DNA from: Bacteroidales bacterium UBA7258
GTDB lineage: Bacteria > Bacteroidota > Bacteroidia > Bacteroidales > UBA932
NCBI GenBank assembly: GCA_002472565.1
Contig: DKSK01000023.1
Span: 1-49,058 of the forward strand
Direction of reading: 5' to 3'
DNA: 49,058 nucleotides
The position numbers were made by a program, and so were the translations under genes. The notes under the pieces are model-generated. The model had not been told where the DNA came from and made no database searches. It was given only the letters and a program-made list of their open reading frames with translations. Of this stretch, positions 15,967 through 24,877 are shown in pieces. How positions within the stretch are numbered: the first letter of the stretch is position 1; each line of letters begins with the position of its first letter.

Positions 15967-18528
15967 TTAGAGCCTTCTCTTTTCGGCGTTGCCGGCGCCC
16001 GTGCCTTTGTACTTGCCGTCGCGGTAGTTGAACATATAGGTTACGGTGAGGGATACCATCTGGGTGTAGTTGTAGCAATCCTTTGTGCTGAGGATGCCGT
16101 TTCCGAAGCGAGTCCATCTTTCCTTCTCGCTTCTGAATATGTCGTCGGCGGAGAGCCTCAGGGCTAGCTTGTCATCGAAGAAAGATTTGCGGAGCCAGGC
16201 GGAAACCGTGTAATAACCTTTGTCGCGAGAGAAACCGTCATCGGAATCGGTGCATGCATACAAGTTCACCGATCCGGAGAACGACTGCGAGAAGCGGAAG
16301 CGATTATTCAAGATGAAAGCGAAGCTGGGTTTGTTCAGACGACGCGTCACGCCCAACTGCTTTCCGTCAATGAACTGCTGTTCGTAGTCTATTTCGAAAA
16401 GCGGCTTGTAGACGCCCAGGTCAGGGGCTGCCGAGGCCGATGAATACAGCTTGTCTCTTTTCCTGATGTTGTCAAAGGTAATTTGCGCAATGGTGTCGTT
16501 GTACTGCTTGGTTATCAACATTATCATATTCTTGTAATGAGAATACCCTAACGAGAACGTAAGCCAGCCGCGCTCCGCATAGAAATCTATGGAATTGGTA
16601 ATCTGAGGCCTCAGCTGCGGATTCCCGCCCTCGTAGGCATAGCGGTTGTCATATTGCAGATTATTCCTGAGCTGACTGTACGAGGGCCTTCTGGTTTTTA
16701 TGTTCATGCTCAGCTGCAAGTCCCACTTCCCGAATTGCCGTGAGGCCGATATGGACGGGAATAGATCGTCATAATTGCGGCTTGCATCATCCTGCCTCAC
16801 TCCGAAAGCGAAATAGTCGGATTTCACGTGTTCGTAGCGGAGACCTGCATTGGCGTTCCATTCGCCAATCGAAAGATCATATTCCCCGAATCCCGCGATA
16901 TTCCCTTCCTCGATCTTGTATTCGGAGGCCGCGATTATATTCTCTTCATTTTGATAGCTCCCGTCGGTTTTAGTATAGGAATATTCCGATCCGATGTTCA
17001 GGCTGCCTTTCCAGAGCGGGTAAGACAGCGCCAGCTTAGCCGCATAGAGCCGCCCGCGTATCACGGAGGCCGAAGTGACAGTCTGGTCTTTAAGTTCTTC
17101 GCTTGTTTCCTGCACTGCGCTTTCCTCGGTGGTCTTCGTAAACATGTAGGAGCCGTTGAAGTCCACGCCCATCTTTCCCATCTTTCCGGCATAGTAGACA
17201 TCCGCCTGGTGGCTCGGGCCGGCAAGATATTCATTACGCCAGTGCTGGCCGATGTTTCCCAGCATTTTGCCATCCTTGTAGACCGAGTAGCTGCCGTTCA
17301 GTTTGATATCACCTTTGGTCGTTTTGCTGTAATTATATTTGACTCCGAGAGAACTGCTGTCGTTGAGGGCGTAGTCCATCGCGAAATTCTCATTGATGTT
17401 GTCGCGAGTCATCTCGTCCTTGGCCTTCTGCTCAGTAAGATAGGCGAATTCCATGTTTAAGTTATTGTCCTCGCCCATGACATTGCGTTCCCAGGAGGCG
17501 TCGTTTACCAGCTCCAGCTTTCCCTTGCGCCAGCTGAGATTAAGTTCCTCGCTGCCGGCGGCCTTGCTGTCTATGGTATAATTCACGTTTGCGTCATTGC
17601 GGATGCTTAGGCCTTCATCCGTATTGCGCAGGGTTCTTATCTTGATCACCGCTTCTATCGTGGCATCGTACTCCGCGCCAGGGTTCGTAATTACCTCAAT
17701 GCTCTTTATCTGCTCGGATTTCAGCCGGTTCAGCTCATTGGCGTCGTTCACCTTGCGGTTGTTGATGTAGATCAACGGGGAGCCTTTGGACGCCACCGTT
17801 ATTTCTCCGCTGCCGTCTACCCTCACCCTCGGCATCTGTCCCAGGACATCAACCGCCGAGCCCATCTGAGAGAGCATGGTATGCTGCACCTCGACAGAAA
17901 AGCCACCTTTGGCCATCTTGTAAGCTGGCCTTTTGCCTTTGATCACAGCCCCGCCTATGGCCAAGGCTTCCACCTGCATCTGCAATGTTCCTGCATCCTC
18001 TCCGGTAACGTACCTTGTGAATTTCTTGTAGCCGATGAAGCTGACTTCCACCATGTTGCGGTTGGCTTCTATCGGGATTACGAATATTCCGCTCTCGTTG
18101 GTCACCCCGTCTCCAACCATCGCCCCGCCGCCTCCTGCATTACCGTCATCGGCGGAATACACAGCAACATCGGCGAATGCTAGAGGGTCTCCATTCTCGT
18201 CCAGCACTTTGCCGGACAAGTGCCTTGCCGTCTTGTGGGTGCATTCAATGAATATCTTGTCATTCTTGACTTTCATGGAGACCGGATAGAAGCCGATGAC
18301 ATGCTCCAGGGCATCCGTCACCGCCTCGTCTTTCAGAGATGCAGTCACCATGAAGTCTTCCAGCTCGTTGTAGATGAATAATATCTTGTATTCCGTTGTG
18401 TTTTCCTGAATATACTTGATTGCAGCGGAAAGAGTCACGTTCTCGAAATCATGGGTTATCCGCTGCCCGAAAGCTGATACGCAGATAAGGGCGGGCAGCA
18501 GAGAAAACAGCAATTTTCTCATAGTCAT
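15967..18528 (-). CDS. STN-domain TonB-dependent receptor / outer-membrane beta-barrel (sigma-linked)
   Basis: 853 residues. Signal peptide (KLLFSLLPALICVSAFGQ), then a secretin/TonB short N-terminal (STN) domain about 24-100 (ITHDFENVTLSAAIKYIQ...). A carboxypeptidase-regulatory-like domain (HLSGKVLDENGDPLAFADVA) follows, then a plug (VDVLGQMPRVRVDGSGEI, INNRKVNDANELNRL). The OMP_b-brl_3-type barrel ends in MVSLTVTYMFNYRD plus a short basic tail. The STN domain is the part that contacts a periplasmic anti-sigma factor in cell-surface signalling systems. The gene overlaps the anti-sigma gene by 4 bp (ATGA), so the receptor is likely translationally coupled to its own regulator. The ligand is unknown. 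Confidence 0.9.
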   Translation of the reverse strand: MTMRKLLFSLLPALICVSAFGQRITHDFENVTLSAAIKYIQENTTEYKILFIYNELEDFMVTASLKDEAVTDALEHVIGFYPVSMKVKNDKIFIECTHKTARHLSGKVLDENGDPLAFADVAVYSADDGNAGGGGAMVGDGVTNESGIFVIPIEANRNMVEVSFIGYKKFTRYVTGEDAGTLQMQVEALAIGGAVIKGKRPAYKMAKGGFSVEVQHTMLSQMGSAVDVLGQMPRVRVDGSGEITVASKGSPLIYINNRKVNDANELNRLKSEQIKSIEVITNPGAEYDATIEAVIKIRTLRNTDEGLSIRNDANVNYTIDSKAAGSEELNLSWRKGKLELVNDASWERNVMGEDNNLNMEFAYLTEQKAKDEMTRDNINENFAMDYALNDSSSLGVKYNYSKTTKGDIKLNGSYSVYKDGKMLGNIGQHWRNEYLAGPSHQADVYYAGKMGKMGVDFNGSYMFTKTTEESAVQETSEELKDQTVTSASVIRGRLYAAKLALSYPLWKGSLNIGSEYSYTKTDGSYQNEENIIAASEYKIEEGNIAGFGEYDLSIGEWNANAGLRYEHVKSDYFAFGVRQDDASRNYDDLFPSISASRQFGKWDLQLSMNIKTRRPSYSQLRNNLQYDNRYAYEGGNPQLRPQITNSIDFYAERGWLTFSLGYSHYKNMIMLITKQYNDTIAQITFDNIRKRDKLYSSASAAPDLGVYKPLFEIDYEQQFIDGKQLGVTRRLNKPSFAFILNNRFRFSQSFSGSVNLYACTDSDDGFSRDKGYYTVSAWLRKSFFDDKLALRLSADDIFRSEKERWTRFGNGILSTKDCYNYTQMVSLTVTYMFNYRDGKYKGTGAGNAEKRRL

Positions 18529-19190
18529 TTAGCTTTGCTGACAATTATCTTTTTACCTTCGAGTTTTATGCTGAAGCTCTCGAAATTATTCAGAGTGGCG
18601 ATGATTCCCGTCAGTGGTTCATCGGGATCCCATTCGAAATAAAGCCTGAGTCCTTTCACGTCCTCGTCCATGTACTCGACTTCAACACCGTAATAGTCAG
18701 ACAACTCCGCGAGGATTTCCGAGAGGGCGACGTTGTCGAAAAGCTTCGGCTCCGCAACTTTTACGGCCTCTTCTTCCTGTATCTTCTTCGGTGCCCGGCC
18801 CGGCTTTGCAGGCTCCTCCGCTTTTACCGCTTCCGCCGGCTTTGCCGCTATTCCGAAGAAATGATTCGATACGGCGGCATAGGCAAGACCCGAAACGACC
18901 ACAACCGCCGCGGCTACGGCCGCGGCTCTCTGCCAGCCTTTCAAGAATATGCCGCCAATCTTCCGGAAAGGGGCCCCGGCTCCGGAAAGCCTTTTCCATT
19001 CGCTGGCTATTTCTTTGTCTGTGAGTGATTTGCGATTCGCGTCCACGGCGCCGCGGATTCTGGCGATGTCGTCATAGAGCTCCCTGCACTCTTTGTCGGA
19101 GAGAATCTCGTCCCATTGTACTTCTGAATAATCCTCCGGACTATCCAGCATTTTCAGCAGCAAGTCAGTCTTTTCCATATTCATCATCAT
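18525..19190 (-). CDS. DUF4974-containing anti-sigma factor, no obvious FecR domain
   Basis: 221 residues at most (ATG 19178 is also possible). The cytoplasmic N-terminus is about 80 residues, followed by one membrane helix (AAAVAAAVVVVSGLAYAAV, about 88-107). A short Lys/Glu/Pro/Ala linker follows. The periplasmic C-terminus is DUF4974-like (FDNVALSEILAELSDYYGVE ... IKLEGKKIIVSKAK), which mirrors the STN fold of the receptor. Most Bacteroidota FecR-like anti-sigmas carry a FecR domain between helix and DUF4974; here the linker is too short for one. It overlaps the sigma gene upstream and the receptor gene downstream, so the three form one signalling operon. It presumably holds the sigma factor inactive until the receptor binds ligand. 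Confidence 0.82.
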   Translation of the reverse strand: MMMNMEKTDLLLKMLDSPEDYSEVQWDEILSDKECRELYDDIARIRGAVDANRKSLTDKEIASEWKRLSGAGAPFRKIGGIFLKGWQRAAAVAAAVVVVSGLAYAAVSNHFFGIAAKPAEAVKAEEPAKPGRAPKKIQEEEAVKVAEPKLFDNVALSEILAELSDYYGVEVEYMDEDVKGLRLYFEWDPDEPLTGIIATLNNFESFSIKLEGKKIIVSKAK

Positions 19191-19686
19191 TATCTGTCAA
19201 CTGTGAACGAAGGCTGGTCAGAGCCTGTCTGAGATGTTTGTACACTGCGGTCTCGCTGATTCCGAGCTCTGCCGCGATTTCCCTGAATTTCATGCCCCGC
19301 ATGAAGTGCATTTCTATGATTTTCTTGCACACAGGCGGATGAAGACGGGATATTCCGGCATTCAGAGAGGCGATTTTCTCTTCGCCGGCGTCTTCGCCAG
19401 TGACTTCCGTCCCGCTCTCCTGACTGGAGAAGATGACATATTCATTCGCCACCTTCTCCTTAATTTTCATGCTGCGCAGCATATTCAGGCAGCGGTTCCG
19501 CGTGCTTGACAGAAGATACCCCGAGGCAGTTTCTTCCCGCAGCTCGATTCCGCTCCTTATGACAGTCTCGAAGACATCGTGTACGACATCTTTGCCCTCG
19601 GCCTCGTCATGTAGCAGAGAAACGGCAAGCAGGAACATCCTGCGATAGTTTTCCCTGAACAAGCTCTCAATTTCTTCGTTCTTCAT
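19165..19686 (-). CDS. ECF RNA polymerase sigma factor (Bacteroidota sigma-70 type)
   Basis: About 173 residues from ATG 19686; a GTG at 19701 is less likely. Region 2 is ENYRRMFLLAVSLLHDEAEGKDVVHDVFETV. Region 4 is the helix-turn-helix FREIAAELGISETAVYKHLR with LHPPVCKKIIEMHFMRGMKF before it. It directs RNA polymerase to a small regulon, most likely including this operon. Its 3' end overlaps the anti-sigma start, consistent with balanced synthesis of the pair. No clear TAnnTTTG promoter is seen upstream. Confidence 0.93.
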   Translation of the reverse strand: MKNEEIESLFRENYRRMFLLAVSLLHDEAEGKDVVHDVFETVIRSGIELREETASGYLLSSTRNRCLNMLRSMKIKEKVANEYVIFSSQESGTEVTGEDAGEEKIASLNAGISRLHPPVCKKIIEMHFMRGMKFREIAAELGISETAVYKHLRQALTSLRSQLTDNDDEYGKD

Positions 19687-19701
19687 ACAGCTATAATACA
19701 C

Positions 19702-20095
19702 TCGGAAAAGATTTTACTAAACCCCTAAAGACCTTGTACCGTTCCACCTCCACCCTGTTGTCTAAGAAAATCTGCTAAGAATGCCCTTGTTCATAATTAA
19801 ATGCAGCTTCATAAAATATTGTAAATTTATCAATCGCCATTTAACAAAACAAAGGGTAAGCGAGATAACTTCTCGTTTTGCAAGTCAGTTGCCAATTCTT
19901 TGCCCTGCAGCCTCTCCCGGCCTTTGATAAGGCGGCGGAAGAGGTCCTTTTTCTGCGTAGGGGTACGCTCACCGGCATTGACGTACAGGCAGGCCGCGGA
20001 TCAGCAACTGCCCTTAATGCTGCAGGTTCGTGTGCCGTTTGTCGCGCGGAGGGGAGATGAACAGGTGTGGCATGGGGAATATTGACAAAAAATAC
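19702..20095. other. Intergenic region with one weak hairpin
   Basis: No credible gene is visible in these 394 bp between the divergent sigma gene and the 99-residue ORF. A short hairpin CGAGA-TAACT-TCTCG followed by TTTT lies at 19861-19879 and could be a weak plus-strand terminator. The left part is AT-rich and the right part GC-rich. The small ORFs here show no domain or signal. Confidence 0.4.
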
Positions 20096-20103
20096 TAAAT
20101 TTG
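20096..20103 (+). promoter_or_regulatory. -7 box of the mutL-region operon
   Basis: TAAATTTG, 30 bp upstream of ATG 20134. No TTTG at 19-21 bp, so only the -7 box supports this. Confidence 0.45.
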
Positions 20104-20133
20104 CTTTTTATGGAACATCTAATATTATAAGAT

Positions 20134-20433
20134 ATGGCAGGATTCGGATGGTTTGGTGATCAAGATCACAGGGTCTTCAATTATAAGCCTATATATTACG
20201 ATGAGGAGAAGGAGAAGCGCAAGCAGATGTTTGGCGATGTGGACGGCAGCAAGGATGAGGAGGCGAAGGAGAAGGGATATACGCCAGGGGTTTATCTGCA
20301 TGGCGCTTTCCGCAACGGCAATTTTGAGAAACGCCGTTCGGCCAACAAGGCTCAGTCGATCATCGGAATCATAGGCCTTGCTCTCTTTGCTGTCGTGCTC
20401 ATATTTATTACGAAGTTCTACTCGCTGCTGTAG
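20134..20433 (+). CDS. Small tail-anchored membrane protein of unknown function
   Basis: 99 residues. A charged N-terminal part (YYDEEKEKRKQMFGDVDGSK, lysine and glutamate rich) leads to a single C-terminal membrane helix (SIIGIIGLALFAVVLIFIT) with only a few residues after it, so the bulk should face the cytoplasm. No enzymatic motif is visible. It lies 113 bp upstream of mutL on the same strand with its own -7 box. Its coding quality and lack of signal peptide suggest a real gene; I do not recognise the family beyond a general resemblance to small Bacteroidales proteins. Confidence 0.75.
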   Translation: MAGFGWFGDQDHRVFNYKPIYYDEEKEKRKQMFGDVDGSKDEEAKEKGYTPGVYLHGAFRNGNFEKRRSANKAQSIIGIIGLALFAVVLIFITKFYSLL

Positions 20434-20546
20434 GGGCGGGAACAGGTCGCCTGGGCGGACGAAAGAGCGGTAGGAAGCGCCGCCGGACGAAGGCCGCGGG
20501 TACAGGCCGAGGCGAGAGGGGCGAGGTTATTCAGATTGATGTATTG

Positions 20547-22454
20547 ATGGAGATTAGGATTCTTCCGGGAAATATCGCGAACATGATTGCGGCAGGCGAG
20601 GTCGTCCAGAGGCCAGCCTCCGTGGTCAAAGAACTCATGGAGAATGCTGTCGATGCCGGAGCCACGCAGGTTATGGTCATCGTTACAGATGCCGGCAGGA
20701 CCCTTATCCAGGTAATTGACAACGGCGTCGGCATGACCCCGGATCAGGCGGTCCTGAGTTTCGAACGCCATGCCACGAGCAAGATCGCCACGGCGGAAGA
20801 CCTCAATGACATAGAGACTTACGGCTTCCGCGGGGAAGCCTTGGCTTCGATCGCCGCGGTTGCGGAGGTCACCTTGAAGACGAGGCCGGAAGGCCAGGAA
20901 GTCGGCTGTCAGGTCGATTTCGCCGCCTCGAAGCAGACTGGCACTTCGGAAACTTCTTGCCCGATAGGCAGCAATTTCGCTGTCAGGAACCTTTTCTTCA
21001 ACGTCCCGGCAAGACGAAAATTCCTGAAATCCGACAATGTCGAGCTCAGACATATCATTGAAGAATTCACCAGAGTGGCGCTGACTCATCCGGAAATCGC
21101 CTTCACCCTTAAGAGCAACGGCAGGGACATTTATGTTCTCCAGAAGGCTAAGTCATTGAAGTTCAGAATTCATGACCTCATGGGAGATTCGGCTTCTTCT
21201 GAGGTCTTTGACATCGGAACAGAGACTGATGTGGTTAAGATTCATGGCTATGTCGGGCTGCCTGAGAAGAGTCGCAAGACGCTCGGGAACCAGTTCTTTT
21301 TCGTAAACGGCAGGTATTTCAGAAGCCCATATTTTCATAAGGCCGTGATGAAGGCATATGAGGATATGATTCCTGACGGGGCGACGCCTTCATATTTCAT
21401 TTATCTTTCGGTCAATCCTCACGATATTGATGTGAATATCCATCCGACGAAGACTGAGGTCAAGTTCCAGGATGATACTGTCATCTTTCAGGTTCTTTAT
21501 GCCTGTGTCCGTGAGGCTCTCGGAAAGAATACGCTGGGAGCTCAGTTCGACTTCGACAGGGGGTCAGTACCTGAGATGCCGGTCTTCGGAAACGATTTTG
21601 AGAAGTACCGTCCCGAGACTTCGACTCCGGGGACGGGTGCGGATCCAGACTATAATCCTTTCGACACCATGCCGGGAGGTTCGAAATATGGCGGCACTCC
21701 TGGTGCAGGTTTCCCGGGCCTTGGCTTCGCCGCCACGGATGCTGGCGCCATCTTCCCGGATTCCGATGCGGCCTCCGGCCTCCCCGGGGCAGGGCACGAG
21801 CCTGGCAGGGGGACAGACTTCGGCTACTCCGCCTCGGTGGACAAGCGCCAGGACTACGGCAAACTCTTTGAGGAGAAAACCCTCCCTGCAAGCCAGGTGA
21901 TAATCTTCCGCGGAAAATACATCTTGACCCAGGTCAGTTCTGGCCTTCTCGCCGTGGACGTCACCCGAGCCCGCGAAAGAATCTTCTACGACCGCTTCCT
22001 GGCCCTTCAGGAAAAACGCGGGCACGTTTCCCAGACCGCCCTCTTCCCGGTAAGGGTCACGGTAGGCGCCGCCAACAGATTGATTTTCACCGAACATGCC
22101 GAAACACTGAGCTCCCTCGGCTTCGAAATAAGCCCCGACGGGACCGATACCATAGTGGTCAGTGGCGTTCCTGAAGGCTACGGCGTCAGCCAGCCGAAGG
22201 TCGAAGCCGCCATGGCGGACCTTCTCGTTGCCATGAACGAGAATTCCTCCGGCCTTCCGGGCATGGTGGAAAGCAAGGTGGCCTTGAAAGCCGCTTCCAT
22301 AGGAGCCCGCTCCTCCGACCCCCTCACCTCCCCTCTCCAGGCCCAGAGACTGGTGGACCTGCTTTTTTCCAGCAGCAATCCGGAATTCACGCCTTCCGGC
22401 AAGAAAATTACAGCGATAATCACCGCTGAAGAGATCGAAAAGAAACTCCAGTAA
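20547..22454 (+). CDS. mutL: DNA mismatch repair protein MutL
   Basis: About 635 residues from ATG 20547 (a TTG one codon earlier is less likely). The N-terminal GHKL ATPase is intact: IRILPGNIANMIAAGEV, LMENAVDAGATQ, VIDNGVGM, YGFRGEALASI, FFNVPARRKFLK. A Gly/Pro-rich linker spans about 355-435. The C-terminal dimerisation domain follows. MutL couples MutS mismatch recognition to strand removal. The endonuclease motif DQHAx2Ex4E reads here as DVTRARERIFYD, and no Cys/His CPHGRP-type motif is present (the region reads NPEFTPSGKK), so nuclease activity is doubtful. The stop overlaps the rhomboid start (TAATG), so the two are coupled. Confidence 0.97.
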   Translation: MEIRILPGNIANMIAAGEVVQRPASVVKELMENAVDAGATQVMVIVTDAGRTLIQVIDNGVGMTPDQAVLSFERHATSKIATAEDLNDIETYGFRGEALASIAAVAEVTLKTRPEGQEVGCQVDFAASKQTGTSETSCPIGSNFAVRNLFFNVPARRKFLKSDNVELRHIIEEFTRVALTHPEIAFTLKSNGRDIYVLQKAKSLKFRIHDLMGDSASSEVFDIGTETDVVKIHGYVGLPEKSRKTLGNQFFFVNGRYFRSPYFHKAVMKAYEDMIPDGATPSYFIYLSVNPHDIDVNIHPTKTEVKFQDDTVIFQVLYACVREALGKNTLGAQFDFDRGSVPEMPVFGNDFEKYRPETSTPGTGADPDYNPFDTMPGGSKYGGTPGAGFPGLGFAATDAGAIFPDSDAASGLPGAGHEPGRGTDFGYSASVDKRQDYGKLFEEKTLPASQVIIFRGKYILTQVSSGLLAVDVTRARERIFYDRFLALQEKRGHVSQTALFPVRVTVGAANRLIFTEHAETLSSLGFEISPDGTDTIVVSGVPEGYGVSQPKVEAAMADLLVAMNENSSGLPGMVESKVALKAASIGARSSDPLTSPLQAQRLVDLLFSSSNPEFTPSGKKITAIITAEEIEKKLQ

Positions 22455-23128
22455 TGTCGAACTACACATACAATGTCTTCAGGAATGTCCCTCCGGTGAC
22501 CGGCAACCTGATCCTGATCAATCTAATAATCTTCGTAGCGACGCAGTTCAATCAGGAATTTATGATTTCGAACTTCGCCCTGTTCTACCCGGCCTCGCCC
22601 TTCTTCCATTGGTGGCAGATCCTGACCCACATGTTCATGCACGGCGGCTTTTGGCACATCTTCTTCAACATGTACACCCTCTTTATGTTCGGAATGGTGC
22701 TGGAGAGGTCAATCGGATCCAGAAAGTTCCTGACATTCTATTTCATCTGCGGTCTGGGCGCTGTCCTTCTCCATCTCGGAGTCCAGTGGCTGGAAATGCA
22801 ATCCTTCCTGCATGCCGGCAATTACGCCTCCGCAAGCGAGATTCTGCGTACTCCTACTCTCGGAGCCTCCGGAGCCATCTACGGAGTCCTCATCGGCTTC
22901 GCCATGCTGAACCCTGACGCCGTACTCGTCCTCCTCTTTCCGCCTGTCCCGTTGAAGGCTAAATGGTGGGTGCTCATCTTCGCCGCCATAGAGCTCGGTA
23001 CGGGAGTGACCGGCACTGCCGACGGAGTAGCCCACTTCGCCCATCTCGGCGGAATGCTGTTCGGCTGGCTCCTTCTCCGCTGGTGGAAGAGGTCCGGAAG
23101 AATCTATCGCTATGACGAGTGGATTTAG
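22454..23128 (+). CDS. Rhomboid-family intramembrane serine protease
   Basis: 224 residues with about six membrane helices. Helix 2 carries HMFMHGGFWHIFFNMYTLFM (conserved His and Asn). The catalytic serine is in TLGASGAIYGVL, and the catalytic His is in VAHFAHLGGMLFGWL. Rhomboids cut membrane-protein helices within the bilayer; the substrate here is unknown. The start codon overlaps the mutL stop by one base, and the next gene starts 12 bp after its stop, so it is mid-operon. The C-terminus is short and basic. Confidence 0.94.
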   Translation: MSNYTYNVFRNVPPVTGNLILINLIIFVATQFNQEFMISNFALFYPASPFFHWWQILTHMFMHGGFWHIFFNMYTLFMFGMVLERSIGSRKFLTFYFICGLGAVLLHLGVQWLEMQSFLHAGNYASASEILRTPTLGASGAIYGVLIGFAMLNPDAVLVLLFPPVPLKAKWWVLIFAAIELGTGVTGTADGVAHFAHLGGMLFGWLLLRWWKRSGRIYRYDEWI

Positions 23129-23139
23129 GAGAAGGTGAA

Positions 23140-24222
23140 ATGGCATGGAAGACAAGCCGTAAAGGCGGACTTTTCGGCCGCATAACAGCAAGATTCTTTC
23201 TTGCCACGGCCGCCGTGCTTCTTGTCCTGAGCTGCCTGTCAATGTTCGCCAACCCTGCCAAGTCCTGGCCCTCGGCGGTGATGGGCCTGCTCTTCGAGCC
23301 GCTTGCCCTGCTCAACTTCGCCCTGCTCATCTGGGCCATTCTCCGGAGGTCAAGGGCGGTGTGGATCCCTGTCCTGGCGCTGATCCCCTCTCTCTTCCTT
23401 TTCGGCCGCTACGTCCGCCTCGGATATGGCCATGAACAAGCCGGCGAGAAGGACATCAAGATAGTCAGCTATAACGTCGGCCGCTTCATGCTGGCTAGGA
23501 ACGGGGTGAGGGACCCTTCCCAGTGTTCAGATTCAGTAATGGCCTTTCTAAGGACTACCGATGCGGATATCATCTGCCTCCAGGAAGTCTATTTCAAGAA
23601 CACGGCGAGAGTGAGGTCCTACTTCGAGGAGAATTTCCCGGGCTACGATGTCCGCTACTTCGTCTATCCTACCGACAAAGGCGCCTATGGAAATGCGACG
23701 CTCAGCCGTTTAAAAGCGGTGGGGAAAGGCAAGATAGAATTCGATAAGAGCGCCAACATGGCCTTGTACACCGACTACAAGATAGACGGGCGGTCTTTCA
23801 GAATCTACAACTGCCACTTCCAGAGCTACGCCCTCTCCCTGACTCGTCTTGTAGAACTGACCCACAAGAAATATCGCCGGGAATTCCAGGAGAAGTTCCT
23901 TCATTCGGTCTCCATGCGCCCCAGACAAGTTGACAAGGTCCTCGAGGACATCGACAAATGCCCGACCGAGACCTTCGTGGCCGGCGATTTCAACGACAGC
24001 CCCGTATCCTACACCTACAGCAGACTCATCAAGGGCCGCGGTGACACCTTCACGGAGGCTGGCCACGGCTTCGGAGCCACCTACTCAGCCTTCTGGCCTT
24101 TCATCAGGATTGACTACATCATGGTTCCTAAGATTCATGGCGTTGTCAGCCACAAGGTGATTAAGAATATCCGTCTGTCTGACCATTATCCGGTCATAGC
24201 TGAAATATCTATGTCGAAATAA
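23140..24222 (+). CDS. Membrane-anchored endonuclease/exonuclease/phosphatase-family protein
   Basis: About 360 residues from ATG 23140, chosen because AGGAGAAGG precedes it; GTG 23119 would overlap the rhomboid gene. Three hydrophobic segments near the N-terminus (FLATAAVLLVLSCLSMF, LLNFALLIWAIL, WIPVLALIPSLFLFG) anchor it, placing the catalytic domain outside the cytoplasm. EEP-fold motifs are present: KIVSYNVGRF, DIICLQEVYF (Glu), FVAGDFNDSP (Asp, Asn) and LSDHYPVIAEI (Asp-His). The family covers nucleases, phosphatases and phospholipases; the substrate cannot be fixed. Confidence 0.9.
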   Translation: MAWKTSRKGGLFGRITARFFLATAAVLLVLSCLSMFANPAKSWPSAVMGLLFEPLALLNFALLIWAILRRSRAVWIPVLALIPSLFLFGRYVRLGYGHEQAGEKDIKIVSYNVGRFMLARNGVRDPSQCSDSVMAFLRTTDADIICLQEVYFKNTARVRSYFEENFPGYDVRYFVYPTDKGAYGNATLSRLKAVGKGKIEFDKSANMALYTDYKIDGRSFRIYNCHFQSYALSLTRLVELTHKKYRREFQEKFLHSVSMRPRQVDKVLEDIDKCPTETFVAGDFNDSPVSYTYSRLIKGRGDTFTEAGHGFGATYSAFWPFIRIDYIMVPKIHGVVSHKVIKNIRLSDHYPVIAEISMSK

Positions 24223-24237
24223 ATATCCTGAAATATC

Positions 24238-24876
24238 ATGGAAAAGAAATCTGCACCAAAACCTTATGCCGAAGAACTTGACAAGGTTCTCAAAGTCCTC
24301 AAGAGCGGAGGGGTCATCCTCTATCCGACCGACACCGTCTGGGGGCTGGGCTGTGACGCCACTGACCCGGAGGCGGTAGCTAAGATCTATGCAATCAAGC
24401 ATAGGAGCGACAGCAAGGCCCTCGTCTTGCTTGCCGCCGACATGGATCAGGTCGGGAGATATGTCAAAGAAATACCAGAGATGGCTGTCCAGCTCGTTGA
24501 GGTCAATGACAAGCCCATGACCCTGATCTATCCTGGCGCCATAGCCGGGAAGGCTCCGGCAGAAGGTCAGAAGGCTGTAGCCGACAAGCACTTCCTGGCC
24601 TACAACGTGGTTGCTGAAGACGATACCGTCGGCATCCGCATACCTATGATGGATTTTTGCCGCGACCTCTGCTACAGACTCGGCCGTCCGATAGTCTCGA
24701 CTTCTGCCAACATTTCTGGAGAAGCGACCCCGAAGACCTTCTCGGACATTTCGGAAGACATCCTCGGCGCAGTGGACTACGTGGTGGACAAGAAACTTGA
24801 GTCTGGCGCCACCGGGCTCGCTTCCCAGATAATCAAGATCGGGCTTAACGGCGAAGTCCAGATAATCAGGGCCTGA
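24238..24876 (+). CDS. tsaC: Threonylcarbamoyl-AMP synthase (Sua5/YrdC/YciO family)
   Basis: 212 residues, cytoplasmic. The family makes threonylcarbamoyl-AMP from threonine, bicarbonate and ATP, the first step of the t6A37 tRNA modification. Signature sequences are GGVILYPTDTVWGLGCDA, IKHRSDSKAL, DTVGIRIP and IVSTSANISGEATP. It lacks the extra Sua5 domain. Bacteroidota often carry more than one YrdC-like gene, so a YciO-like paralogue of uncertain activity is the alternative. It is 1 bp upstream of rsmE, another RNA-modification gene. Confidence 0.88.
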   Translation: MEKKSAPKPYAEELDKVLKVLKSGGVILYPTDTVWGLGCDATDPEAVAKIYAIKHRSDSKALVLLAADMDQVGRYVKEIPEMAVQLVEVNDKPMTLIYPGAIAGKAPAEGQKAVADKHFLAYNVVAEDDTVGIRIPMMDFCRDLCYRLGRPIVSTSANISGEATPKTFSDISEDILGAVDYVVDKKLESGATGLASQIIKIGLNGEVQIIRA

Positions 24877-24877
24877 G

